Part shown: piece by piece, positions 63,065 to 64,000 of the stretch
How positions within the stretch are numbered: the stretch's first letter is position 1
How the letters are laid out: every line of letters starts with the position of its first letter
Source: a bacterium SCSIO 12643
GTDB lineage: Bacteria > Bacteroidota > Bacteroidia > Flavobacteriales_G > Salibacteraceae
Assembly: GCA_024398135.1 (NCBI GenBank)
Contig: CP073750.1
Span: 682,001-746,000 of the forward strand
Reading direction: 5' to 3'
DNA length: 64,000 nucleotides
The notes under the pieces: generated by a model
Database searches by the model: none
What the model saw: only the letters and a program-made list of their open reading frames with translations
What the model was told of the DNA's origin: nothing
Made by a program: the position numbers and the translations under genes

Positions 63065-64000
63065 TTAATATGCCTTCTCTTCTCCTCTGACACCATTTAC
63101 CAATGTATCGTAAATGATTTTAATATCCAGAAAGAAGTTCCAATTCTCTATGTAAAAACGATCAAGGGTAATTCTACCTTTAATATCTTGTTTTGTTTTA
63201 GTTTCCCCTCTATATCCCATGGTTTGAGCTAAACCAGTAATACCTGGCTTCACAAAATGACGTAACATATATCTATCTACAACATTAGAAAACTCTTCAG
63301 TATGTTTCACCATATGCGGTCTTGGACCAACAACTGACATATCTCCTAAAAGCACATTAATAAACTGAGGTAACTCGTCAATACTGGTTTTACGAATAAA
63401 AGCACCAATCTTCGTTATTCTGGCATCCCCTTTTGAAGCTTGTAAGCTATTAGCGTTTTTATTCACAGTCATTGATCTAAACTTAAAACAATCAAATTCT
63501 TTATTATTAATTCCTGACCTTTTTTGTTTAAAAATAACAGGACCTTTCGACTCCAGTTTAATTAATAATGCCATTAACGGCATAAGCCACGATAACACAA
63601 AAACAATAACAAATAATGAAAAAATAATGTCAAAACCTCTTTTAACCTGAGCATTCATCCAATCATCAAGGGCTATTTCGCGATAAACCAAAACTGGTTG
63701 ATATCCTACATAATCCAATTTCAAATTACTCGCAAAAAGTCCAGAAAAATTAGGCACCACACGAATCTTGATTAGATTATTGTCAGCATAATCAACAATC
63801 TTATTAAATTCGTCCGATGAAAACTGTTTTGCTGAAATGAAGACCACATCAATCTTTTTATCCTTAAGCACTTGAACAAACTTATCAAACTGGTAATCAG
63901 TATTATTCAACACTCCTTTCAAATGATATCCTAAATCATTCCCTTTAAATAAGTTCCTTTCCAAGTTTTTTGTATCAGGAGTATTTCCCAGAATTAAAAC
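63065..64000 (-). CDS. Priming sugar-phosphate transferase, C-terminal part (cut by window end)
   Basis: A polyprenyl glycosylphosphotransferase of the WcaJ/WbaP type. The frame is open to base 64000 and continues upstream of an internal TTG at 63962-63964 with VLILGNTPDTKNLERN, so the N-terminal part lies outside. The visible 311 residues contain the end of a CoA-binding-like Rossmann domain, then a hydrophobic helix (GFDIIFSLFVIVFVLSWLMP), CFKFRSM, the catalytic Asp-Glu in TSIDELPQFINVLL, VVGPRPHMVKHTEEF and KPGITGLAQTMGYRG. It probably starts a lipid-linked glycan with a hexose-1-phosphate, unlike the short PglC-like enzyme at 12155-12760. Confidence 0.92.
   Translation of the reverse strand, partial: VLILGNTPDTKNLERNLFKGNDLGYHLKGVLNNTDYQFDKFVQVLKDKKIDVVFISAKQFSSDEFNKIVDYADNNLIKIRVVPNFSGLFASNLKLDYVGYQPVLVYREIALDDWMNAQVKRGFDIIFSLFVIVFVLSWLMPLMALLIKLESKGPVIFKQKRSGINNKEFDCFKFRSMTVNKNANSLQASKGDARITKIGAFIRKTSIDELPQFINVLLGDMSVVGPRPHMVKHTEEFSNVVDRYMLRHFVKPGITGLAQTMGYRGETKTKQDIKGRITLDRFYIENWNFFLDIKIIYDTLVNGVRGEEKAY

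Noticed and set aside
1-64000. CRISPR array, tRNA/rRNA genes, insertion sequences or prophage
   Set aside because: No regularly spaced repeats, tRNA cloverleaf, rRNA-like sequence, transposase or integrase motifs were recognised; this was by reading only, without a covariance-model search.

Overview
This is an AT-rich chromosomal window from a member of the Bacteroidota, most likely order Flavobacteriales. The evidence is two secreted proteins with type IX secretion (T9SS) C-terminal sorting domains, Bacteroidota-specific small proteins (DUF4295, DUF4783, DUF4834), a BshC bacillithiol enzyme, a carbamoyl-phosphate synthase large subunit without the C-terminal allosteric domain, and repeated TAnnTTTG promoter elements of the Bacteroidota sigma factor. 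No tRNA, rRNA, CRISPR array, insertion sequence or phage gene was seen. No gap between genes exceeds 300 bases.

Layout. 1-10.2 kb is mainly housekeeping: the N-terminal part of a LysM lipoprotein/secreted protein, guaA, a T9SS lamin-tail protein, bshC, an ftsY-rimO-cysQ operon, an rpmB-rpmG-DUF4295 ribosomal operon and a CinA-type pncC. From 10.2 to 41.1 kb, all on the minus strand, lies a 31 kb Wzx/Wzy-type polysaccharide cluster. Read in its transcription direction (41.1 to 10.2 kb) it encodes: Wza-like export lipoprotein and Wzc-like tyrosine kinase; a DegT aminotransferase and a nucleotide-sugar dehydrogenase; RmlB, RmlA, two tandem FdtA/QdtA-type cupins, an ankyrin-tailed N-formyltransferase and a QdtB-type aminotransferase (together a dTDP-3-formamido-3,6-dideoxyhexose route); a Wzx flippase; glycosyltransferases, an acetyltransferase and an RfbE-like epimerase; a Wzy-like polymerase; an AsnB-type amidotransferase; a two-domain oxidoreductase, WecB and a heparinase-like protein; and finally a glycosyltransferase plus a PglC/PglD/PglE-like trio that suggests a diacetyl-bacillosamine-type first sugar.

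41.4-45.2 kb returns to general genes (galE, rlmH, DUF4783, nadC, BrkB-family membrane protein). A 1164-residue T9SS type B protein with a nidogen-like domain and nine repeats follows. 48.9-56.5 kb is a second, smaller glycan island: GT2, pyruvyltransferase-like protein, hexapeptide acetyltransferase, a GT42/DUF115-like protein on the opposite strand, a second flippase and a YfhO-type membrane protein. The right end carries DUF4834, carB, an alpha/beta hydrolase, rpmH, an MsbA-like ABC exporter and the C-terminal part of a second priming sugar-phosphate transferase that runs off the window.

Taken together, the window describes a cell that builds at least one elaborate N-acylated, probably amidated and formylated surface polysaccharide and also displays T9SS-exported surface proteins. 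Several start codons were reassigned from upstream TTG codons to downstream ATG codons, using promoter positions, signal peptides or family start points. Four genes or gene parts not evident from longer reading frames were added by direct translation: the LysM fragment, DUF4295, rpmH, and the extension of the last gene to the window edge.
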